A stretch of DNA of 64,000 nt, taken from NCBI RefSeq assembly GCF_014873875.1, contig NZ_JADBEM010000001.1, positions 8,866,001-8,930,000 on the forward strand. The letters run 5' to 3'. The notes under the pieces were generated by a model. That model was given only the letters and a program-made list of their open reading frames with translations, was not told where the DNA came from and searched no databases. Shown here piece by piece: positions 15,010 to 22,793 of the stretch; positions within the stretch are counted from its first letter, which is position 1; every line of letters starts with the position of its first letter. Made by a program: the position numbers and the translations under genes. This stretch comes from Actinopolymorpha pittospori (lineage in GTDB: Bacteria; Actinomycetota; Actinomycetes; Propionibacteriales; Actinopolymorphaceae).

Positions 15010-15750
15010 ATGAAAGATCACATGACGCTCGTCAGAATGCTCGCACGTCCGATGCTCTCGGCGATCTTCGTGATCCAGGGTGCGCGCGCCATCCGCAACC
15101 CCGACGCGTTCGTGCCGAGTGCGAAACCACTCACCGACCGGTTCGTCCCGTCTGTGAAGAGGCTCGCGCCGGCCGCCGTCGCCGACCGGGTGCCCGAGGA
15201 CCCGCGCACGCTGGTCCGGCTCAACGGCGCCGTCCACCTCCTCGGCGGGCTCGCCCTCGCCACTGGAGTGGGCCGGCGGGCCGGTGCGGTGGCACTCGCG
15301 GCGTCGCTGGTGCCGACCACGCTCGCCGGCCACCCCTTCTGGGACGAGGACGACCCGGCTCAGCGGGCCAACCAGCAGATCCACTTTCTGAAGAACATCT
15401 GCATGATGGGTGGCCTGCTGCTCGCCGCCGTGGACACCGAGGGCAAGCCGGGCCTCATGTGGCGGGCCAGCCATGGCGCGAAGGAAGCCAGACAGGCGGG
15501 CCGACGCATGAGCCGCAGCGCCCGACGGGAGGCTCGCCTGGCCCGGAAGTCGGCGGAGCGGGAGGCCAAGCTGGCGGCGATGCTCGCCAGGCACGAGGCC
15601 CGGCTCGCCGCGAAGGGATCCTCTCCGGCCCGGTTCGCCCGCGCCGCCCGACGCGACGCCCGACGGGCGGCCAAGGCGGCCCGGCCGGTGATCGCGAAGG
15701 GCGCCAAGGCCGCGAAGCCCGTCATGGAGCGGGCCGGCCTGTCACACTGA
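15010..15750 (+). CDS. DoxX family membrane protein with basic helical tail
   Basis: 246 aa. The first ~150 residues are a four-helix DoxX domain: 'MLARPMLSAIFVIQGARAI' at the start and 'RANQQIHFLKNICMMGGLLL' near the end. The last ~95 residues are an Arg/Lys/Ala-rich helix (repeated RR-EARLARKSA-type stretches), probably cytoplasmic and able to bind acidic partners. DoxX proteins are linked to thiol or redox stress in mycobacteria; function here is not established. ATG 15010 or 15022 could serve. Single gene between aspS and aroA. Confidence 0.82.
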   Translation: MKDHMTLVRMLARPMLSAIFVIQGARAIRNPDAFVPSAKPLTDRFVPSVKRLAPAAVADRVPEDPRTLVRLNGAVHLLGGLALATGVGRRAGAVALAASLVPTTLAGHPFWDEDDPAQRANQQIHFLKNICMMGGLLLAAVDTEGKPGLMWRASHGAKEARQAGRRMSRSARREARLARKSAEREAKLAAMLARHEARLAAKGSSPARFARAARRDARRAAKAARPVIAKGAKAAKPVMERAGLSH

Positions 15751-15839
15751 CGACCGGCCCGGAACCCGGCGCGGTCACCACGAAACAGACCGAACACCCG
15801 ACCGGCGCCGAGCCGTCGGCAACCTGTCGGCCGGTCGGC

Positions 15840-15845
15840 TACGCT
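15840..15845 (+). promoter_or_regulatory. -10 box (TACGCT) before aroA
   Basis: TACGCT fits TANNNT and ends 9 nt before the aroA ATG. No Shine-Dalgarno is present, consistent with a leaderless or near-leaderless message. Confidence 0.4.
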
Positions 15846-15854
15846 CAGCGTTCG

Positions 15855-17147
15855 ATGGGAAGTCAAACGTCTGACCTGTGGCCCGCGCCGCTCGCTTCGA
15901 CCGCGGTGGACGCGGATGTCCGCGTTCCCGGCTCCAAGTCGATCACCAACCGAGCCCTGCTCCTTGCCGCGCTGGCCGACGGACCGTCGGTCGTCGGCGA
16001 ACCTCTCCGTGCCCGCGACACGTCCTTGATGGTCGGTGCCCTGCAGGCGCTCGGCACCCGGATCGAGGAGGCGCCCGAGGGATGGCGGGTCTCCCCCGGC
16101 CCGCTGCGGGGTCCCGGTGCCGTCGACTGCGGACTCGCGGGCACCGTGATGCGTTTCGTTCCTCCGGTCGCCGTCCTCGCCCAGGGCGACATCGACTTCG
16201 ACGGCGACCCGCGTGCCCGGCAGCGCCCGATGGGCCCGATCCTCGACGCCCTCCGCGACCTCGGCGGCACCATCGACGACGGCGGCCGCAACGCACTGCC
16301 GTTCACCGTTCGCGGCGCCGGGTCGATGCCGGGCGGCAAGGTGGAGATGGACGCCTCCTCCTCCAGCCAGTTCGTCTCCGCGCTGCTGCTGGCGGGCGCC
16401 CGCTACGACGATGGCGTCACCGTGCACCACGTCGGCAAGCCGGTTCCGTCCCTCCCCCACATCGAGATGACGGTGGGCATGTTGCGCGAGCGCGGCGTCC
16501 AGGTCGACGACGGCGACCCGCACACCTGGCGCGTGAAGCCGGGCGCCGTTCGGGCACTCGACACCGAGGTGGAGCCCGACCTGTCCAACGCCGCGCCCTT
16601 CCTCGCCGCCGGCCTGGTGACCGGTGGGCGGGTGCGGGTTCTCGGTTGGCCGGAGACCACCAGCCAGCCCGGCGACCTGCTGCGGGAGATCTTCGGCCTG
16701 ATGGGCGCCCACGTCCGGGTCGACAGCGAGGGACTCACGCTGCGCGGACCCGACACGATCGCGGGCGTCGATCTCGACCTCCACGACGTGAGCGAGCTGA
16801 CGCCGGTGATCGCCGCCGTCGCCGCCCTGGCGACCGAGCCGTCCCACCTCCGCGGCATCGCGCACATCCGCGGTCACGAGACCGACCGGTTGGCCGCCCT
16901 CGCCAGCGAGCTCAACCGACTCGGCGGCGACGTCCGCGAGACCGACGACGGGCTGGAGATCCGGCCCCGACCGCTGCGCGGCGCCGACTTCCGGACCTAC
17001 CACGACCACCGGATGGCCCACGCGGGCGCCGTCCTCGGGCTCGTCGTGCCCGGTGTGCGGATCGAGGACATCGCGACCACGAGCAAGACGCTTCCCGACT
17101 TCACCGGGATGTGGACGTCCATGCTCAACCGGGAGGCGGCTGCGTGA
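15855..17147 (+). CDS. aroA: 3-phosphoshikimate 1-carboxyvinyltransferase (EPSP synthase)
   Basis: 430 aa, full length for AroA. It transfers the enolpyruvyl group of PEP to shikimate-3-phosphate, the sixth step to chorismate. Visible landmarks: 'VPGSKSITNRALLLAALADG' (substrate-binding Lys near the N-terminus), the PEP-loop equivalent 'DCGLAGTVMRFVPP', and the C-terminal 'TYHDHRMAHAGAVLGLVVPG'. The Gly-Leu-Ala-Gly-Thr loop has Leu where the classic class I enzyme has Asn, as in other actinobacterial AroA proteins. The stop overlaps the rsgA start (GTGA at 17144-17147), so the two genes are coupled, as in mycobacteria. Confidence 0.95.
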   Translation: MGSQTSDLWPAPLASTAVDADVRVPGSKSITNRALLLAALADGPSVVGEPLRARDTSLMVGALQALGTRIEEAPEGWRVSPGPLRGPGAVDCGLAGTVMRFVPPVAVLAQGDIDFDGDPRARQRPMGPILDALRDLGGTIDDGGRNALPFTVRGAGSMPGGKVEMDASSSSQFVSALLLAGARYDDGVTVHHVGKPVPSLPHIEMTVGMLRERGVQVDDGDPHTWRVKPGAVRALDTEVEPDLSNAAPFLAAGLVTGGRVRVLGWPETTSQPGDLLREIFGLMGAHVRVDSEGLTLRGPDTIAGVDLDLHDVSELTPVIAAVAALATEPSHLRGIAHIRGHETDRLAALASELNRLGGDVRETDDGLEIRPRPLRGADFRTYHDHRMAHAGAVLGLVVPGVRIEDIATTSKTLPDFTGMWTSMLNREAAA

Positions 17148-18166
17148 GCGACGCGCGCCGCCGGTTCGAGGTCGACGACCACGAGAGTTACGCACGTCCG
17201 GCGCGCCGCAGCCGGCCACGTACCAAGCAACGGCCGACCTACACCGACGCCACGACCGGCGTGGTCGTCACCCGCGATCGCGGCCGCTACACCTGCCGGG
17301 TCGAGTCCGACGGCGCCGAGGGGGACGTCCGCTCGGTGATCGCCGTCCGCGCCCGGCCACTCGGCCGAAAGGCTGTGATCGTCGGTGACCGCGTGCGCCT
17401 GGTCGGCGACGTCTCCGGTGACCCCGGCACGCTCGCCCGGATCGTGGAGATCGAGCCGCGTACGACCGTGCTCCGGCGTACGGCCGACGACGACGACCCG
17501 ATCGAGCGGGCGATCGTCGCCAACGCCGACCAGCTCGTGATCGTCACCGCGCTCGCCGACCCGCCGCCCCGGCCGCGGCTGATCGACCGATGCCTGGTTG
17601 CCGCGTACGACGCCGACCTCGACCCGTTGCTCTGCCTCACCAAGGCCGACCTCGCGACACCGGACGAGCTGCTCGAGACCTACCGCCCGCTCGGTGTCGC
17701 GTCCGTGGTGACCCGCAACGACACCGAACTCGCCCCGCTCGTCCAGGAGCGGCTCGCCGACCGGGTGAGCGTCCTCGTCGGACACTCGGGCGTCGGGAAG
17801 TCGACGCTGGTCAACACCCTCATCCCCGGCGCCGACCGGGCGATCGGCGAGGTGAGTGAGGTGACCGGCCGCGGCCGGCACACCTCGACGCAGGCCGTGA
17901 TGCTTCCGCTGCCGTTCGGCGGCTGGATCATCGACACGCCGGGCATCCGGTCGTTCGGACTCGCCCACGTCGACCCACATCAGCTGATCAAGGCGTTCCC
18001 CGACCTGGACGAGGTCACCGAGGAGTGCCCCCGCGGCTGTACCCATGCCCGGACCGAGCCCGAGTGCGCGCTGGACGAGGCCGTCGCCGGCGGTCGACTG
18101 GACGCGGCCCGGGTCGAGTCCTACCGCCGGCTGCTGGACTCCCGCGAACGCCACGCCGGCGACTGA
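17144..18166 (+). CDS. rsgA: Ribosome small-subunit-dependent GTPase A
   Basis: 340 aa, a circularly permuted GTPase. Order seen: basic N-terminus, OB fold (about 35-110), G4 TKAD (166-169), G1 'GHSGVGKS' (213-220), G3 DTPG (264-267), then a zinc knuckle with C295, C299, H301 and C308. RsgA binds the decoding site of the 30S subunit during late maturation and is released on GTP hydrolysis. The GTG start overlaps the aroA stop by 4 bp, and GGGAGG lies upstream. Confidence 0.95.
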   Translation: MSDARRRFEVDDHESYARPARRSRPRTKQRPTYTDATTGVVVTRDRGRYTCRVESDGAEGDVRSVIAVRARPLGRKAVIVGDRVRLVGDVSGDPGTLARIVEIEPRTTVLRRTADDDDPIERAIVANADQLVIVTALADPPPRPRLIDRCLVAAYDADLDPLLCLTKADLATPDELLETYRPLGVASVVTRNDTELAPLVQERLADRVSVLVGHSGVGKSTLVNTLIPGADRAIGEVSEVTGRGRHTSTQAVMLPLPFGGWIIDTPGIRSFGLAHVDPHQLIKAFPDLDEVTEECPRGCTHARTEPECALDEAVAGGRLDAARVESYRRLLDSRERHAGD

Positions 18167-18209
18167 GCCGCGCGCCCCGACGCAAGCGGCTCGGTCGCCG
18201 GCGGGCGGC

Positions 18210-18707
18210 TCAGGAGGCCGAGCCCCACACCGCCCGCGCCCCCGAGTCTCCGGTGCGAAACACCTGGACTCCGGCCGCGACCGCGGCGACGATGAGCAAC
18301 ACGACCACCACGATCTGGATCGGACGGGCGACCGAGACGGCGCTTCGCCGGCCCACCTCGCCCCGCCACGACGGCGCACCCGGCCCCTGGACGGCGAACG
18401 CCGCGGCCACCGACACCACGAAGAAGCCCAGGAGCACCCACCCGAGCAGCTGTCCCTGACCCTCGTGTGCCTGGGCGGCCGGGGTTCCGCCGCCGAGCCT
18501 GGTGATGAGGTGGTAGCCGCTGCGTTGCGCTACGACCGCGGCCAGCCACGATGCGACCGATCCCACGACCAACGGCCAACGCAGAAGCCATCGCCACCTG
18601 GGAACGAGCGCGTAACCCAGTGCCACCAACACGGTCAGCGGGACGAACACCACCACCACGTGGATGACAAGGACATGGACCGGCAGCCCCGACACCTGGT
18701 CGAACAT
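18210..18707 (-). CDS. DUF2231 membrane protein
   Basis: 165 aa with four predicted membrane helices. The start ('GLPVHVLVIHVVVVFVPLTV') has the His residues characteristic of DUF2231, a possible haem- or metal-associated family of unknown role. The ATG at 18707 follows a strong GGAGGT at about 5 nt; the longer frame to 18740 lacks an RBS. It is convergent with rsgA and divergent from hisN. Confidence 0.85.
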   Translation of the reverse strand: MFDQVSGLPVHVLVIHVVVVFVPLTVLVALGYALVPRWRWLLRWPLVVGSVASWLAAVVAQRSGYHLITRLGGGTPAAQAHEGQGQLLGWVLLGFFVVSVAAAFAVQGPGAPSWRGEVGRRSAVSVARPIQIVVVVLLIVAAVAAGVQVFRTGDSGARAVWGSAS

Positions 18708-18810
18708 GCCCACCTCCAAGACGACTCGATCATTGGTCACCTAGCCACACGCACGAGCGACCCGGGCGGTTCGATCAGCGGGTCGAAATGTCCGCCCGCG
18801 TGTGGGCCAC

Positions 18811-18816
18811 TACCGT
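18811..18816 (+). promoter_or_regulatory. -10 box (TACCGT) for leaderless hisN
   Basis: TACCGT fits TANNNT and ends 7 nt before the hisN ATG at 18824. No Shine-Dalgarno is present. Confidence 0.5.
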
Positions 18817-18823
18817 GTGTTCC

Positions 18824-19621
18824 ATGGCCTCGACCCACACCGAAGACCTGCGTCTCGCCCACCTTCTGGCCGACGACGCCGACGCGCTCACGATGAGCCG
18901 GTTCCGCGCGGAGGACCTGAAGGTCTCGATCAAGCCCGACGAGACCCCGGTGTCCGAGGCCGACACCGCCGTGGAGGAGGCCGTACGCCGCACTCTCGGT
19001 CGCGCCCGCCCGAGGGACAGCATCCAGGGCGAGGAGCTAGGCCGGACCGGCTGGGGTCCGAGGCGCTGGATCATCGATCCGGTCGACGGCACGAAGAACT
19101 ACGTCCGCGGCGTGCCCGTCTGGGCGACGCTCATCGCACTCGCCGTCGAGGACGAGATCGTCGTCGGTGTCGTGTCCGCGCCGGCGCTCGGCCGGCGCTG
19201 GTGGGCCACCAAGGGTGACGGCGCCTATGCCGGCCGGAGTCTGCGCTCGGCCCAGACCTGCCAGGTCTCCAAGGTCGCGGCGCTGTCGGAGGCGTTCCTG
19301 TCCTACTCCAGTCCTGCCGGCTGGGTGACGACCGGGCGGGGGGCCGGGTTCGGGCAGCTGCTGGAGGCATGTGGGCGCACCCGGGCGTTCGGCGACTTCT
19401 GGTCGTACATGCTGCTGGCCGAGGGCAGCGTCGACATCGCCACCGAACCTGAGCTCAACCTGCACGACATGGCGGCCCTCACCGTCATCGTCGAGGAGGC
19501 GGGTGGCCGTTTCACCGCGCTGGACGGCACGCCCGGTCCCTACGGCGACAACGCCCTCGCCACCAACGGACTCCTGCACGACGAGGTGCTCGGCCTGATC
19601 GGCGACGACCTACCGGAGTGA
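18824..19621 (+). CDS. hisN: Histidinol-phosphatase, inositol-monophosphatase family
   Basis: 265 aa. It carries the metal/phosphate motifs of the Mg-dependent IMPase fold: 'TPVSEADTAVEE' (41-52), 'GEELG' (69-73), 'IIDPVDGTKNYVRG' (83-96), and a C-terminal 'LNLHDMAALTVIVEEAGG' with the catalytic Asp. The sequence pattern matches the actinobacterial HisN that dephosphorylates histidinol phosphate. A general inositol-1-phosphatase is the main alternative. Its last 12 bp overlap the end of the convergent ArsR gene. Confidence 0.88.
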   Translation: MASTHTEDLRLAHLLADDADALTMSRFRAEDLKVSIKPDETPVSEADTAVEEAVRRTLGRARPRDSIQGEELGRTGWGPRRWIIDPVDGTKNYVRGVPVWATLIALAVEDEIVVGVVSAPALGRRWWATKGDGAYAGRSLRSAQTCQVSKVAALSEAFLSYSSPAGWVTTGRGAGFGQLLEACGRTRAFGDFWSYMLLAEGSVDIATEPELNLHDMAALTVIVEEAGGRFTALDGTPGPYGDNALATNGLLHDEVLGLIGDDLPE

Positions 19622-20239
19622 TCCGCGGGTGGTCCGCTTCGGCTGGGCCGCGCCGTCCCGCCCGATCACCACGTCCAACCGGGACTCCTCACACTCCTGC
19701 GCCCCGGACGTCTCGTCGGTCATGCCGAACATCGCGAGCGTCGCGTCGACGTGGACCGTTCCCTGCGTCCGTGGCGGATGGGCCCGGCGGAACAGCAGGT
19801 CCGCGGCCTCCCGCACCAGGGCGACCGCGCGGGCCCAGTCCTCGGGGTCGACCCACAGCTCGGCGTCGGTGTGGAGCCGCGGAAGGTGCTGCGTCGGTGC
19901 GCAGTGGCGTCCGCGCCGCGCGAGCTCCTGCGCCATGGCCTGGTAGACGAGCGTCTGGATCTCCGGGTCACCCGCGTCCCGGGCCGGCTGGAGGCCCGGC
20001 ACGTGGAGGTAGCGGCTCGCGACACCCTGCGGCTCCTCGGCCTCGTCCGTCTCCTCGCCCACCTCGACGAGGTGGGCGGCCGCGACCAGGGCGCGTACGT
20101 GGGAGGACGCGAGCGCGGGGCTGATGTCGAGCTCGCGGGCAATCTCGTCGGTGGACAGCGCGGCGCCCGTGACCAGGGACACGATGCGCAGCCGCATCGG
20201 ATCAGCGAGTTCCTTCAGCGAAACGACCCCCAAAGACAC
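19610..20239 (-). CDS. ArsR-family winged-helix regulator
   Basis: 209 aa. The N-terminal winged helix (residues ~5-75; 'LADPMRLRIVSLV' and 'ISPALASSHVRALVAAAHL') is of the ArsR/helix-turn-helix 'DUF' type. It is followed by a ~130-aa C-terminal domain with His/Cys residues but no clear ArsR metal box. The GTG start lies inside an inverted repeat (CCCAAA-N6-TTTGGG, 20229-20246) that may be its own operator. It overlaps the hisN 3' end tail-to-tail. Ligand unknown. Confidence 0.78.
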   Translation of the reverse strand: MSLGVVSLKELADPMRLRIVSLVTGAALSTDEIARELDISPALASSHVRALVAAAHLVEVGEETDEAEEPQGVASRYLHVPGLQPARDAGDPEIQTLVYQAMAQELARRGRHCAPTQHLPRLHTDAELWVDPEDWARAVALVREAADLLFRRAHPPRTQGTVHVDATLAMFGMTDETSGAQECEESRLDVVIGRDGAAQPKRTTRGSLR

Positions 20240-20246
20240 TTTTGGG
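20229..20246. promoter_or_regulatory. Candidate autoregulatory operator at the ArsR start
   Basis: Perfect 6-bp dyad CCCAAA-GACACT-TTTGGG covering the GTG start of the ArsR gene. The size and position suit binding by a dimeric winged-helix repressor that blocks its own transcription. Prediction from symmetry only. Confidence 0.45.
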
Positions 20247-20415
20247 AGTATTGCCGCTGAGGATCTTGCTCGTCAAGTTCGAGATAGACCGGAAAATCCT
20301 CACATTGCGTGCGCGGGGGATTCCTCTACGCGGCCTGTCCGGGCTACGGTGCGCTTCACGGGAAAGTTGGCCGGAGCCGGCCGTCTGGCCGCCCGGCGAA
20401 GGAAGGGAGCCGGTG

Positions 20416-20844
20416 ATGCGAATCAGCGAAGTGCTGCGCGGCAAGGGCCCCGAAGTCGTGACCGTCAAGCCGCACCTACCGGTCCGCCAGCTCCTCCACC
20501 TTCTGGCTGACGCCAACATCGGCGCGGCGGTCGTGAGCGAGGACGGCACCGCCATCGAGGGGATCGTCTCCGAACGCGACATCGTGCGCCACCTTCGCGC
20601 CGGGATCGGGGTTCTGGAGGCCCCGGTGGCCCAGATCATGACGCGTCAGGTCCACACCTGTGAGCCTTGCGACACGGTGGACGCGCTGATGCGCCTGATG
20701 ACCGAACACCGCGTCCGGCATGTTCCCGTGCTCGACGCCGGCCGCCTCGCCGGGCTGGTGAGCATCGGCGACGTCGTGAAGATCCGGATCGGCGAGCTCG
20801 AGTTCGAGTGCGAACAGCTCGAGAACTACATCGGTCAGGCGTAG
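20416..20844 (+). CDS. Tandem CBS-domain protein
   Basis: 142 aa consisting almost entirely of two CBS motifs (about 8-65 and 72-130): 'GIVSERDIVRHLRAG' ends the first and 'LAGLVSIGDVVKIRI' the second. Such Bateman modules bind adenosyl ligands (AMP, ATP, SAM) or NAD. Stand-alone versions are common in actinobacteria and respond to redox or energy state. GGAAGGGAG is 8-10 nt before the ATG. Converges on hutI (8 bp between stops). Confidence 0.92.
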   Translation: MRISEVLRGKGPEVVTVKPHLPVRQLLHLLADANIGAAVVSEDGTAIEGIVSERDIVRHLRAGIGVLEAPVAQIMTRQVHTCEPCDTVDALMRLMTEHRVRHVPVLDAGRLAGLVSIGDVVKIRIGELEFECEQLENYIGQA

Positions 20845-20852
20845 CGACCCGC

Positions 20853-22046
20853 CTAGCGCGGGTCCACGGCCGGCACACTCTCGCCCACGACCGGGCGACC
20901 GTCCTTCCACACCCGCGACACCAGCGGGACACCCGGCCGGTAGGCCAGATGGACGTACGACGGGGCGTCCAGCACCACGAGGTCGGCCCGGGCACCCGCC
21001 CGGAGCACCCCCACGTCGTCCCGTCGCAGCGCCCGCGCGCCGCCGGCGGTCGCGGCCCACACCGCCTCCGCGGGGGTCATCCCCATCTCGCGTACGGCGA
21101 GCGCGACACAGAAGCTCATGCTCGAGGTGTAGGACGAGCCGGGGTTGCAGTCGGTCGCGAGCGCGACGCACGCACCGGCGTCCAGCAGGCGGCGTGCGTC
21201 CGGGTACGCCGAACGCGTCGAGAACTCCGCGCCTGGCAGCAACGTCGCGACCGTGTCCGATCCCGCGAGCGCCTCGACGTCCTCCTCGCGCAGGTGGGTG
21301 CAGTGGTCGACCGAGGCGGCACCGAGTTCGACACCGAGGCGCACGCCGGGGCCGGCCGCGAGCTGGCCGGCGTGCAGTCGGGCGCCGAGTCCGGCCCCGA
21401 TCCCGGCGGTCAGGATCTCTCGCGTCTCCTCGGGGTCGAAGGCGCCCCGATCGCAGAAGACGTCGACCCAGCGCGCGTGCGGCGCACAGGCCGCCAGCAT
21501 CTCGCCGGCCACCAGGGTGACGTACTCGTCCCGGCGTCCGGCGTACTCCCGGGGCACGACGTGCGCACCGAGGTACGTCGTCTCCTCGGTCAGCGCCGCG
21601 GCGACCCGCAGCGACCGGGCCTCGTCCCGGACCGTCAGGCCGTACCCGCTCTTGATCTCGACGGTGGTCGTTCCGCCCGCGCGCATCTCCGCGACCAGAG
21701 CACCCGCCCGGGCCCGGAGCTCCTCCTCCGAAGCGGACCGGGTGGCCCCTACGGTCGAGGCGATTCCGCCCGCGTCGTAGGACCGCCCGCTCATCCGTGC
21801 CTCGAACTCCGCCGCCCGGTCCCCCGCGAACACCAGGTGGGCGTGGCTGTCCACGAAGCCGGGCAGCAGCGTACGGCCGCCGCAGTCGACCCGGGCATCG
21901 GCCGCGGGCGCCTTCGCCGCGGGGCCGACCCAGCCGATCCGGTCGCCGTCCACCAGCAGCGCGGCGTCCCGGATCTCACCGAGCGGGCCGCCGTGAGCCG
22001 GATCGTTGGTGACGAGGAGCCCGATTCGGTCCAGCAGGGTGACCAT
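20853..22046 (-). CDS. hutI: Imidazolonepropionase
   Basis: 397 aa amidohydrolase that opens 4-imidazolone-5-propionate to N-formimino-L-glutamate in histidine degradation. Visible are the metal ligands in 'LPGFVDSHAHLVFAGDR', the substrate segment 'VEIKSGYGLTV', the ligand His in 'ARLHAGQLA', 'ASVDHCTHL', and the terminal Asp region 'ALATDCNPGSSYT'. The ATG at 22046 gives the usual length. No other hut gene is adjacent, which is unusual since hutI often travels with hutU or a formimidoylglutamate deiminase. Confidence 0.94.
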   Translation of the reverse strand: MVTLLDRIGLLVTNDPAHGGPLGEIRDAALLVDGDRIGWVGPAAKAPAADARVDCGGRTLLPGFVDSHAHLVFAGDRAAEFEARMSGRSYDAGGIASTVGATRSASEEELRARAGALVAEMRAGGTTTVEIKSGYGLTVRDEARSLRVAAALTEETTYLGAHVVPREYAGRRDEYVTLVAGEMLAACAPHARWVDVFCDRGAFDPEETREILTAGIGAGLGARLHAGQLAAGPGVRLGVELGAASVDHCTHLREEDVEALAGSDTVATLLPGAEFSTRSAYPDARRLLDAGACVALATDCNPGSSYTSSMSFCVALAVREMGMTPAEAVWAATAGGARALRRDDVGVLRAGARADLVVLDAPSYVHLAYRPGVPLVSRVWKDGRPVVGESVPAVDPR

Positions 22047-22228
22047 GCGCCGATCCTGCCGTACGGCGCAGGCACGGTCGCGGCGCTCGGTGGCGCGGCG
22101 AGGGCTCGTCGTGCCGATCGGCACCAATCGCCCGGAGTGGGATCGCTACCAGGGCCATCCTGGGGTGATCCGGCGCGCGAGCGATGAGTTTCGTCGCGCC
22201 GTCCCGTCTACCGGACATGAGGACACCT

Positions 22229-22723
22229 ATGCCCACACCACCCGCCATCGTCGAGCGCGCCGAGCAGCCGTACGTCTCGATCGCGAAGACCGTCACCATG
22301 CAGACGATCGCCGAGATCGCCGACCGCATTCCGGAGATCTTCGGCTGGCTCAGTGCCCGGGGAGTCGAGCCCGCGGGTGCGCCGTTCTTCAGGTACAACG
22401 TCATCGACATGGAACGCGAACTCGAGATGGAGGCCGGCTTCCCCGTGTCGGTCGCCATCGAGGGCGAGGGTGACATCCAGGCCGGCGTCCTCCCCGCGGG
22501 GAGGTACGCCACCGTCACCCACGTCGGTCACCCGGACGAGCTCGTCGACGTCACGGCCGGACTGCTGAGCTGGGCCAACGAGCAGGGCCTGCGCTGGGAC
22601 ATGACCGAGTCCGACCGTGGCGACCGGTGGGGCTGCCGGCTGGAGTTCTACAACACCAACCCCGCCGTGGAACCCGACATGAACAAGTGGGAGACCGAAC
22701 TCGCCTTCCGGCTGGCCGACTGA
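22229..22723 (+). CDS. GyrI-like/AraC-effector-binding domain protein
   Basis: 164 aa single-domain protein. It has 'EQPYVSIAKTVTMQTIAEIA' at the start, 'FFRYNVIDMERELEMEAGFP' in the middle and 'LPAGRYATVTHVGHPDEL' afterwards, the pattern of the GyrI-like small-molecule-binding fold (SOUL/BmrR-type). These bind hydrophobic drugs or cyclopropanoid metabolites. GAGGA lies 6 nt before the ATG at 22229, so this start is preferred over 22217 and 22184. Confidence 0.82.
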   Translation: MPTPPAIVERAEQPYVSIAKTVTMQTIAEIADRIPEIFGWLSARGVEPAGAPFFRYNVIDMERELEMEAGFPVSVAIEGEGDIQAGVLPAGRYATVTHVGHPDELVDVTAGLLSWANEQGLRWDMTESDRGDRWGCRLEFYNTNPAVEPDMNKWETELAFRLAD

Positions 22724-22738
22724 CCACCGGCTGATCGA

Positions 22739-22767
22739 CCACTGGCCACCGGCCGATCGACCAGTGG
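22739..22767. terminator. Weak hairpin between convergent genes
   Basis: CCACTGG (22739-22745) and CCAGTGG (22761-22767) can form a 7-bp stem between the GyrI-like stop and the convergent 504-aa gene. The loop is itself GC-rich and can add pairs. Moderate support only. Confidence 0.4.
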
Positions 22768-22793
22768 CCGAAGGCCCTCCCGGGGCGCCGTCC

